A stretch of DNA of 13,339 nt from a bacterium (GTDB taxonomy: Bacteria > UBP13 > UBA5359). The notes under the pieces are model-generated. The model was not told the DNA's origin, did no database searches, and saw nothing but the letters and a program-made list of their open reading frames with translations. Numbering within the stretch: position 1 is the stretch's first letter; every line of letters begins with the position of its first letter. Location: contig JAQUEL010000055.1 of NCBI GenBank assembly GCA_028685295.1, positions 1 through 13,339 on the forward strand, in the 5' to 3' direction. Positions 7,806-13,339 of the stretch are shown here, in pieces. Made by a program: the position numbers and the translations under genes.

Positions 7806-8966
7806 ATGTCAGAAGTTACTATGGAGATGACCGAATTAAAGACTGTGAAAGAGGGTGATTTGGTAACCGGTATTATTGTAAGTATTGATAACGACGGTTT
7901 GCTGTTGGATATTGGGATCAAGGCCGAGGCGATCGTTCCTGTAAATCAGCTGCATATTCCTGCGGGTAGCTGTATGGAGGATGTGTTCAGTAAAGGACAG
8001 GAGCTGGAGGCTGTGGTGCTGAAGAGCGATAGTGATGAGGGACAGCCTGTTCTGTCCCAGAAGAAAGCTGCTGTCGCTTCATTATGGCGCAAGATTAATG
8101 AAATGTATGAGCGCGGTGAAAATGTGGAAATACGGATAACCAAATCCGTTAAAGGTGGTCTGCTGGGAGGGATCGAGGGCAGTGAATCCTTTATGCCGGG
8201 CTCGCAGGCGGCATTGCGTCGTGGAGAGGATACATCATCCATGGTAGGCAATTGCACCATGGTTAGAATAATAGAGGTCGACTCGGCCAAGCGTAAGGTT
8301 ATAGTATCTCGTCGCCGGATTCTGGTAGAGGAAGCAGAAGAGAAACGTCGTCAGGCTATCGATTCTTTACAGGAAGGAACGGTTATCAAAGGGGTCGTAC
8401 GCCGGCTGGCAGATTTCGGGGCTTTTGTTGATGTGGGCGGAGTAGATGGATTGCTGCATGTTTCAGATATGTCATGGACCAGAATAAAGCATCCTCGCGA
8501 TGTGGTCAAGGTTGACGATGAAATAGAGGTCGGTGTTCAAAAGGTTGATAAAGAGAGCGGTAAGATATCTCTGAGCCTGAAGCAGGTGTTACGTGATCCG
8601 TGGGAAGATGTCGAGCGGAATTTCAAGCCAGGAGCCCTGGTTGAGGCAACCATAACTCGAGTTGTCAGCTTTGGCGCTTTTGCCCGATTGACTGATGATG
8701 GCGTGGAAGGCCTTGTTCCAATATCCGAGTTATCGTATCAGAGGATCGAAAAGGCAGAAGATGTTATTAAACCGGGACAGAAAATTATCCTGAAGGTTCT
8801 GAGCGCAAGCTATAAGAGCAGGCGTATATCTCTTAGTCTTAAGCAGGTAGCGGATGACCAGGAAAAGGCCGAGATGAAAACATATATGAAGGATCAGACA
8901 GCCGGGGATAATCCGACATTGGGTGATCTCTTCGGTGATCTGCTGAGCGGATTTAAGGAGGAATAA
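7806..8966 (+). CDS. rpsA: S1 RNA-binding-domain protein, short ribosomal protein S1 type
   Basis: This 386-residue protein is built of four S1 (OB-fold) RNA-binding domains, at about 16-86, 103-170, 190-259 and 275-346. The third and fourth are the most typical: GVVRRLADFGAFVDVGGVDGLLHVSDMSW and ATITRVVSFGAFARL...EGLVPISELSY, each ending in ISLSLKQV. The first (GIIVSIDNDGLLLDIGIKAEAIVP) matches the ribosome-binding start of RpsA. The Escherichia coli S1 protein has six domains; four-domain forms are usual in Gram-positive and related bacteria, where the protein helps bring mRNA to the ribosome or acts as a general RNA-binding factor. The acidic tail (LGDLFGDLL) lies outside the S1 domains. 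Start is ATG with GGGAG at a normal distance. Its last codons (AAG GAG GAA) form the ribosome site of hemW, so translation of the two is probably linked. True S1 function versus a paralogue cannot be decided here. Confidence 0.9.
   Translation: MSEVTMEMTELKTVKEGDLVTGIIVSIDNDGLLLDIGIKAEAIVPVNQLHIPAGSCMEDVFSKGQELEAVVLKSDSDEGQPVLSQKKAAVASLWRKINEMYERGENVEIRITKSVKGGLLGGIEGSESFMPGSQAALRRGEDTSSMVGNCTMVRIIEVDSAKRKVIVSRRRILVEEAEEKRRQAIDSLQEGTVIKGVVRRLADFGAFVDVGGVDGLLHVSDMSWTRIKHPRDVVKVDDEIEVGVQKVDKESGKISLSLKQVLRDPWEDVERNFKPGALVEATITRVVSFGAFARLTDDGVEGLVPISELSYQRIEKAEDVIKPGQKIILKVLSASYKSRRISLSLKQVADDQEKAEMKTYMKDQTAGDNPTLGDLFGDLLSGFKEE
8955..8961 (+). promoter_or_regulatory. Strong Shine-Dalgarno AAGGAGG for hemW
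   Basis: AAGGAGG is embedded in the last codons of the S1 gene. It sits eight bases before CTG 8970, the ideal distance for initiation there. The S1 stop TAA (8964-8966) is in the same frame as hemW, so hemW cannot start upstream of it. This site therefore decides the unusual hemW start. Confidence 0.85.
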
Positions 8967-8969
8967 GCT

Positions 8970-10100
8970 CTGCGTATCGGAGTCTATCTGCATATTCCAT
9001 TTTGTCCCGGCAAGTGCAGATACTGTAGCTTTATCTCTTCACCCTTTGATAAGCAGGCTGCTCGAGAATATATCGGGGCGGTAGATTGTGAGCTCGGCTT
9101 GAGAGCAGATGAAGTATCCAATGCTGATACGCTCTATATCGGCGGAGGAACACCTACCGTCCTTTCTTTATCTCTATTGGAAGAATTAGTTGATCTTCTG
9201 GGTAAAAGAATTGCGCTTGAGAGCTTAAGCGAGATTACCGTCGAGGCCAATCCGGGCACCTTGACTTTGGAGAAGGCCGTATTCTTAAAAGAAGCCGGCA
9301 TCAACCGTTTAAGCCTGGGTGCGCAATCCTTTGAAGATGCGGAGCTTATCTTTCTCGGTAGATCGCATAATAGCCGCGATATCAGGAATGCAATCGAAAT
9401 TGCAAGAGAGGCCGGCATAGATAATCTCAGTCTCGATCTGATGTTCGGATTGCCCGGCCAGGATCTCGCCGGTTGGGAAAGAACATTGCATACAGCGTTG
9501 CAGTATGAGCCGCAGCATCTCTCTCTTTACGACCTGACTCCCGAACGCGGCACACTGCTGATGGATGCTCTGGAAGCGGGAGAGGTGAAATTGCAGGATG
9601 ACGACTGCAGGGCCGATCTCTATCTTCTGGCCTGCGATATGCTGAAAGCAGAAGGACTGGAGCGTTACGAGATATCTAATTTTGCTCATTGCGGCTATGA
9701 GGGCAAGCATAATATAAATTACTGGCGTAGCGGCGAGTATCTGGGTATAGGTGTATCTGCTTGTTCCAGAATAGGAGCGCAACGCTGGAAAAACACTGAT
9801 TGTCGTGAAGAATATATCGAATCCTCATTATCCTTATTCACCAACCCTGTACATGAAACGGAGAAGTTGGATCGCCAGACACTCATGAATGAGTACATAA
9901 TGCTGGCGTTAAGGACCACAGCCGGCGCATCAGCTGTTGAGTACCAGCATCTTTTCGGTGAGAATCTCTTTGATGTATATGGAGAGGTTTGCACTGCGTT
10001 GGTGAAGGAGGGTTTTTTGGCTATGACGGCAGGCGGTTTTAAGCTGATCGACAAAGGCTTTCTGTTGGCAAACAGGATTATTATACGGTTTATGTATTGA
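8970..10100 (+). CDS. hemW: HemW, radical-SAM heme chaperone (CTG start)
   Basis: HemW is a radical SAM protein related to HemN that binds heme and is thought to deliver it to respiratory proteins. Read from CTG 8970, the protein has 376 residues, the usual family length, and begins RIGVYLHIPFCPGKCRYC, carrying the CxxxCxxC iron-sulfur motif. Further motifs are GGGTPTVL, EANPGTL, SLGAQSF, DLMFGLPGQ and the HNINYW heme-binding motif (HNxxYW) that marks HemW rather than HemN. No ATG, GTG or TTG lies in frame between the S1 stop and the cysteine motif; the first ATG is at 9099 and would remove all three cysteines. The later GAGAHS-type motif reads GVSACS, a mild divergence. The stop is 112 bases before the HrcA start. 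A hemW-hrcA-grpE-dnaK order is typical of Gram-positive bacteria. An ATC start (8976) cannot be fully ruled out. Confidence 0.93.
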   Translation: MRIGVYLHIPFCPGKCRYCSFISSPFDKQAAREYIGAVDCELGLRADEVSNADTLYIGGGTPTVLSLSLLEELVDLLGKRIALESLSEITVEANPGTLTLEKAVFLKEAGINRLSLGAQSFEDAELIFLGRSHNSRDIRNAIEIAREAGIDNLSLDLMFGLPGQDLAGWERTLHTALQYEPQHLSLYDLTPERGTLLMDALEAGEVKLQDDDCRADLYLLACDMLKAEGLERYEISNFAHCGYEGKHNINYWRSGEYLGIGVSACSRIGAQRWKNTDCREEYIESSLSLFTNPVHETEKLDRQTLMNEYIMLALRTTAGASAVEYQHLFGENLFDVYGEVCTALVKEGFLAMTAGGFKLIDKGFLLANRIIIRFMY

Positions 10101-10128
10101 TGCTGTATTTTAAGATACACGCGTCCTC

Positions 10129-10157
10129 TTGACATGCAGACCGGCAGATGATATTTT
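10129..10157 (+). promoter_or_regulatory. Sigma-70-type promoter of the hrcA operon
   Basis: A consensus -35 box TTGACA (10129-10134), a 17-base spacer and TATTTT (10152-10157) form a vegetative promoter. The bases TGA directly before the -10 box fit an extended -10. The expected start of transcription, near 10164, lies three bases before the CIRCE operator, so HrcA bound there would block RNA polymerase. Confidence 0.8.
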
Positions 10158-10166
10158 TAAACTGTA

Positions 10167-10193
10167 TTAGCACTCTACCATAATGAGTGCTAA
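10167..10193. promoter_or_regulatory. CIRCE operator, HrcA binding site
   Basis: TTAGCACTC, nine bases, then GAGTGCTAA: a perfect match to the CIRCE consensus with both arms intact. It overlaps the first transcribed bases and lies 20 bases before the hrcA start. HrcA dimers bind it and repress hrcA, grpE and dnaK; heat stress relieves repression by drawing GroEL away from HrcA. The location makes the operon autoregulated. Confidence 0.97.
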
Positions 10194-10212
10194 TGCGGGG
10201 GGTTGCATTACA

Positions 10213-11250
10213 ATGGTACTGACGCCTAGGAAAGAGGCGGTTTTGCAGGCTGTAATACATGAATATATCGCCACCGCTGTGCCGGTAGGTTCCAAGGCTG
10301 TGGTTGAGAAGTATAATCTGGGTGTGAGTTCGGCCACCATCAGAAATGATATGGCTGAACTGGAGGAATACGGCTATCTGTCACAGCCTCATACTTCGGC
10401 CGGCCGTGTGCCTACTGATCAAGGCTACAGGCTTTATGTCGATACACTGATAAGGATCAGAATGCTGACGGAAGTCGAGCAGAAGCGCATCAGGTTGGAA
10501 TACGAATCCGTCAATCACGAAATAGAAGGACTTTTGCAGGAAACAACCCGTGTTATGAGCCTGGTAACGGGATTAGCCTCTTTGGTGGTTGCCCCCAGTC
10601 TTGATAATAGCGTGCTGCGCTGTGTAGAGATGGTCCCATTAAGTACGTCAAAGGTATTGATGGTTCTTGTTACAAGCGCAGGTCTGGTGGAAAACAGAGT
10701 TATCGATGTACCGTTTATTGCGGATCCATTGGAACTCAGGCATATCTGCATGTATATTAATGAGCGTTTACAGGGTTTACGCCTGGCCACTGTCAGACAA
10801 CGCCTTCTTAGTGAACGTCTTAATCAGGTTCGGACGTATAGGCGCTTTTTTGATGAAATTTTCAACCTGGTACAACACATCCTGGATGATAGAAGCCATG
10901 AACGTATTTATATGGAAGGCGTATCTAATATAATTTCCCAGCCGGAATTCCAGGATATCCAGGCGCTCAGGGGCATTATTGCCGCCCTGGAGGGAGATTT
11001 GGTGCTCTCCGATCTGCTATGTCAGGATAGCGACACAGCTATTAATGTTATCATCGGGCATGAAAACAGGCATGATGTTTTTAGCGCATGCAGTATTGTG
11101 ACGGCCAAATATTATATTGATGATGATCTTGCCGGCAGCATAAGCATTGTCGGGCCTACCAGGATGGATTATGTGGATATCATAGAGAAAGTCTGTTTTA
11201 CGGCCGATAACCTGAGCCGTATGATCAGGCGTATCGGCACAGCGGATTGA
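10213..11250 (+). CDS. hrcA: Heat-inducible transcription repressor HrcA
   Basis: HrcA is the repressor of class I heat-shock genes; it binds CIRCE and needs GroEL for activity. The 345-residue protein begins MVLTPRKEAVLQAVIHEYI, as in the family. The N-terminal winged helix (about 1-75) has PVGSKAV and SSATIRNDMAELEEYGYLSQPHTSAGRVPTDQGYRLYVD. The rest is a GAF-like dimerisation domain with GLASLVVAPSL, VLMVLVTSAGLVENRVID and IIGHEN...FSACSIVTAKY, ending SIVGPTRMDY. ATG 10213 is chosen because an in-frame ATG at 10183 would add ten residues and lies inside the CIRCE right arm. A run of G (10197-10202) may be the ribosome site. It is the first gene of the operon, with grpE 48 bases further on. 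Its operator is directly upstream. Confidence 0.97.
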   Translation: MVLTPRKEAVLQAVIHEYIATAVPVGSKAVVEKYNLGVSSATIRNDMAELEEYGYLSQPHTSAGRVPTDQGYRLYVDTLIRIRMLTEVEQKRIRLEYESVNHEIEGLLQETTRVMSLVTGLASLVVAPSLDNSVLRCVEMVPLSTSKVLMVLVTSAGLVENRVIDVPFIADPLELRHICMYINERLQGLRLATVRQRLLSERLNQVRTYRRFFDEIFNLVQHILDDRSHERIYMEGVSNIISQPEFQDIQALRGIIAALEGDLVLSDLLCQDSDTAINVIIGHENRHDVFSACSIVTAKYYIDDDLAGSISIVGPTRMDYVDIIEKVCFTADNLSRMIRRIGTAD

Positions 11251-11298
11251 TGCACTGTTGCCGGAAGAGAAGGAGCAAAAAAGAGAGGTACTGTAAGT

Positions 11299-11880
11299 AT
11301 GACGGAGCATACAGAATTAAAAGAGGGGTGTGCAGCGGAGACTGAAACTGGTGATGCTCGCAAAGTGCGATCTGCAAGATCACCCCGATTGAAGGCGGAA
11401 CTGGAAAAAGCAAAGGCGGAGATAGAGCGGTTGAATGCCGAGTTGGAAGAGCGTGTGCGACTTTATCAGCGACTGCAGGCAGATTTTGATAATTTCAGAA
11501 AGCGTACGGCATCGCGCCAGGAGGAGTTATCCGGTCTGATAAAGGAAGAGGTTATTTTGCAGATATTGCCTGTTGTGGATAACCTTGAGAGAGCTTTGCA
11601 AGCTTCTGAAACCTCAGATGACGTCGCTGCTTTAGCTGAGGGTGTTGCTATGACACACCGGCAGTTCTGTGCTATACTCTCCAATGCCGGAGTGGTTCCG
11701 CTGGAGGTTTGCGAGCAGCAATTCGATCCGGCATTCTGCGAGGCAATCATGTTTGAAGAGAACTCTTCCGCTGAAGATGGAATGGTTGTTCAAGAGCTGC
11801 AGAAGGGTTATAAGATGGGAGAACGCATTATCAGGCCGGCGATGGTAAAAGTGGCCAGGTCTGAAACGAGCAATAAATGA
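11299..11880 (+). CDS. grpE: Nucleotide exchange factor GrpE
   Basis: GrpE releases ADP from DnaK and resets the chaperone cycle, and it may act as a thermosensor. The 193 residues begin with a polar tail and a long coiled coil (about 28-75, KAELEKAKAEIERLNAELEE), followed by the conserved FDNFRKRTASRQEEL. The exchange head has LPVVDNLERAL, GVAMTHRQFCAILSNAGVVPLE, FDPAFCEAIM and GYKMGERIIRPAMVKVAR, as in the family. GrpE acts as a dimer. The ATG follows GAGAGG by ten bases. It lies between hrcA and dnaK in one heat-shock operon under CIRCE control. Length and motifs are normal. Confidence 0.96.
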   Translation: MTEHTELKEGCAAETETGDARKVRSARSPRLKAELEKAKAEIERLNAELEERVRLYQRLQADFDNFRKRTASRQEELSGLIKEEVILQILPVVDNLERALQASETSDDVAALAEGVAMTHRQFCAILSNAGVVPLEVCEQQFDPAFCEAIMFEENSSAEDGMVVQELQKGYKMGERIIRPAMVKVARSETSNK

Positions 11881-11901
11881 CGAATAGCAAATAATGAATA
11901 A
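11881..11901. repeat. Degenerate 7-base tandem repeat between grpE and dnaK
   Basis: Three consecutive heptamers follow the grpE stop: CGAATAG, CAAATAA and TGAATAA. They agree at AATA in positions 3-6, with A or G at 2 and 7. Such GAATA(G/A)C-like tandem units occur in many uncultured bacterial genomes, from memory. Here the array may be a small remnant. It lies directly before the dnaK ribosome site (AAGGAAAGGG, 11903-11912). Confidence 0.4.
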
Positions 11902-11921
11902 CAAGGAAAGGGAATGTAAAT

Positions 11922-13339
11922 ATGAGCAAGATAATCGGTATTGATCTAGGGACGACAAACTCATGTGTGGCAGTCATGGAGGGTGGCGAGCCTGCCGTGA
12001 TTTCTAATAGCGAAGGCAGCCGGACCACTCCTTCGGTAATAGGTTTTTCTAAAAACGGCGAGAGATTGACCGGGCAGATTGCCAAGCGTCAGGCGATAAC
12101 CAATCCTGAAAGGACTATCAGCTCGATCAAGCGGCATATGGGAAGCGATTATAAGGTTGAAATCGATAATAAAAAATATACGCCGCAAGAGATTTCATCT
12201 ATGGTTCTGCAGAAATTGAAAGCGGATGCAGAGAGCTACTTGGGGGAAAAAGTCGATAAGGCGGTCATTACTGTTCCGGCTTACTTTAATGACAGTCAGC
12301 GGCAGGCTACCAAGGATGCAGGAACTATAGCCGGCCTCGAAGTACTGCGTATAATCAATGAGCCGACAGCAGCTTCACTTGCCTATGGATTGGATAAGGG
12401 TAAAGACCATATCGTTGCTATATATGATTTAGGCGGTGGAACATTCGATATATCGGTTATGGAACTGGGCGACGGCGTTTTTGAGGTAAAATCGACTAAT
12501 GGCGATACTCGTCTGGGCGGCGATGATTTCGACCAGCGTCTGATAGACTACATGAACAGCGAGTTTAAGAAGGATAGCGGTATCGATCTCAGTCAGGATA
12601 AGATGGCTATGCAGCGTCTGAAAGAGGCAGCGGAGAAGGCGAAGATAGAGCTCTCGGGAGTAATGAGCTCCAATATCAATCTGCCCTTTATTACTGCCGA
12701 TGCCGGCGGTCCCAAGCATTTGGACATGACGATTACCAGAGCTAAGTTCGAGGAGCTTGTTAGAGATCTGATCGAGAGGTCCTTGAAGCCTTGTCAGCAA
12801 GCTCTGGAAGATGCCGGCTTGAAGTCTTCCGATATAGAGGAGATTATCCTGGTCGGAGGGCAGACGCGGATGCCACTGGTTCAAGAGATGGTAAAGAACT
12901 TTTTCGGAAAGGAACCTCATAAGGGTGTTAACCCGGACGAATGTGTTGCTTTAGGAGCTGCTATTCAAGCCGGTGTTCTGGGTGGAGAGGTGAAAGATGT
13001 TGTTCTACTGGATGTAACGCCGCTCTCTCTGGGTATAGAAACCCTAGGAGGAGTCTTTACTAGGCTTATCGAGCGTAATACAACCATACCGACATCTAAA
13101 AAGCAGGTTTTCTCCACAGCTGCGGATGGGCAGACGACAGTTGATATACATGTATTGCAGGGCGAGCGCGAGATGGCGGCCTATAATAAGACTCTGGGGC
13201 GCTTCCAGTTGACCGGAATTCCCCCGGCACCTCGCGGCATACCACAAATAGAGGTCAGCTTCGATATCGACGCCAACGGCATAGTCAATGTTTCCGCCAA
13301 GGATATGGCCAGCGGCAATGAGCAGAAAATAACGATAAC
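11922..13339 (+). CDS. dnaK: Chaperone protein DnaK (Hsp70), 3' end beyond window
   Basis: DnaK is the ATP-driven Hsp70 chaperone. The first 472 codons are present and the frame is open at the right edge. The ATPase domain is complete: [14 protein letters not shown] near the start, [47 protein letters not shown] and [12 protein letters not shown]. The linker [16 protein letters not shown] follows, then most of the substrate-binding beta sandwich ([29 protein letters not shown]). Residues [25 protein letters not shown] show that the insert of about two dozen residues found here in proteobacterial DnaK is absent, as in Gram-positive bacteria. The start follows AAAGGG by nine bases. It is the third gene of the CIRCE-controlled operon; dnaJ is the expected next gene but is not visible. 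Confidence 0.98.
   Translation, partial: MSKIIGIDLGTTNSCVAVMEGGEPAVISNSEGSRTTPSVIGFSKNGERLTGQIAKRQAITNPERTISSIKRHMGSDYKVEIDNKKYTPQEISSMVLQKLKADAESYLGEKVDKAVITVPAYFNDSQRQATKDAGTIAGLEVLRIINEPTAASLAYGLDKGKDHIVAIYDLGGGTFDISVMELGDGVFEVKSTNGDTRLGGDDFDQRLIDYMNSEFKKDSGIDLSQDKMAMQRLKEAAEKAKIELSGVMSSNINLPFITADAGGPKHLDMTITRAKFEELVRDLIERSLKPCQQALEDAGLKSSDIEEIILVGGQTRMPLVQEMVKNFFGKEPHKGVNPDECVALGAAIQAGVLGGEVKDVVLLDVTPLSLGIETLGGVFTRLIERNTTIPTSKKQVFSTAADGQTTVDIHVLQGEREMAAYNKTLGRFQLTGIPPAPRGIPQIEVSFDIDANGIVNVSAKDMASGNEQKITI

Noticed and set aside
7908-8966. Possible polynucleotide phosphorylase or other S1-containing enzyme
   Set aside because: The whole protein consists of four S1 domains with no catalytic domain.
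9099-10100. hemW starting at ATG 9099
   Set aside because: It would drop the CxxxCxxC motif and ignores the strong AAGGAGG before CTG 8970.
10183-10212. hrcA starting at ATG 10183
   Set aside because: It lies inside the CIRCE right arm and adds ten residues not typical of HrcA, which normally starts at M-x-LTPR.
11831-12085. Minus-strand reading frame across the grpE-dnaK gap rich in LLFVIYC-like residues
   Set aside because: It is a by-product of the AATA-type heptamers and of dnaK read backwards; no ribosome site or family pattern.

Overview
This window comes from the chromosome of a bacterium with about half G+C. It has two parts: a small glycoside-hydrolase gene cluster (about 1-4773) and a conserved housekeeping block (about 4908-13339) in the order polA, rpsA-like, hemW, hrcA, grpE, dnaK. 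All genes are on the + strand. The heat-shock set is HrcA/CIRCE controlled. The visible DnaK lacks the N-terminal insert of proteobacterial DnaK, so its ATPase domain resembles that of Gram-positive (monoderm) bacteria. The S1 protein has only four S1 domains. Together these suggest a Bacillota- or Chloroflexota-like lineage, probably uncultured. I cannot place it more precisely from sequence alone.

Region 1 (2-4773) is a tightly spaced three-gene operon that enters from the left. It holds the 3' part of a large glycoside-hydrolase-like protein with a C-terminal class I glutamine-amidotransferase-like domain, then a secreted protein of unknown function with an Ig-like segment, then a GH20 beta-N-acetylhexosaminidase with no signal peptide and an intact HIGGDE catalytic motif. 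The gaps are 18 bases and a one-base stop/start overlap, so the three are probably translated from one message. Use of N-acetylhexosamine-containing glycans is the likely theme.

Region 2 (4774-4925) separates the operon from polA. It contains a perfect 66-bp palindrome (4781-4846) and a second short hairpin sharing the TGACCCC motif. These look like a REP/MITE-type mobile repeat and may also serve as a transcription terminator.

Region 3 (4926-10100) holds polA, an S1-domain protein and hemW. The Pol I has intact 5' nuclease and polymerase motifs but has lost the three catalytic acidic motifs of the proofreading exonuclease. hemW appears to start at a CTG codon (8970) behind a strong Shine-Dalgarno; gene finders restricted to ATG/GTG/TTG would cut off its radical-SAM cysteine motif.

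Region 4 (10101-13339) is the heat-shock operon. A TTGACA-N17-TATTTT promoter and a perfect CIRCE operator precede hrcA, grpE and dnaK, which runs off the right edge. HrcA represses this operon by binding CIRCE, and GrpE is the nucleotide-exchange factor for DnaK. Every gene-free stretch is short. I saw no tRNA, rRNA, CRISPR array or transposase gene.
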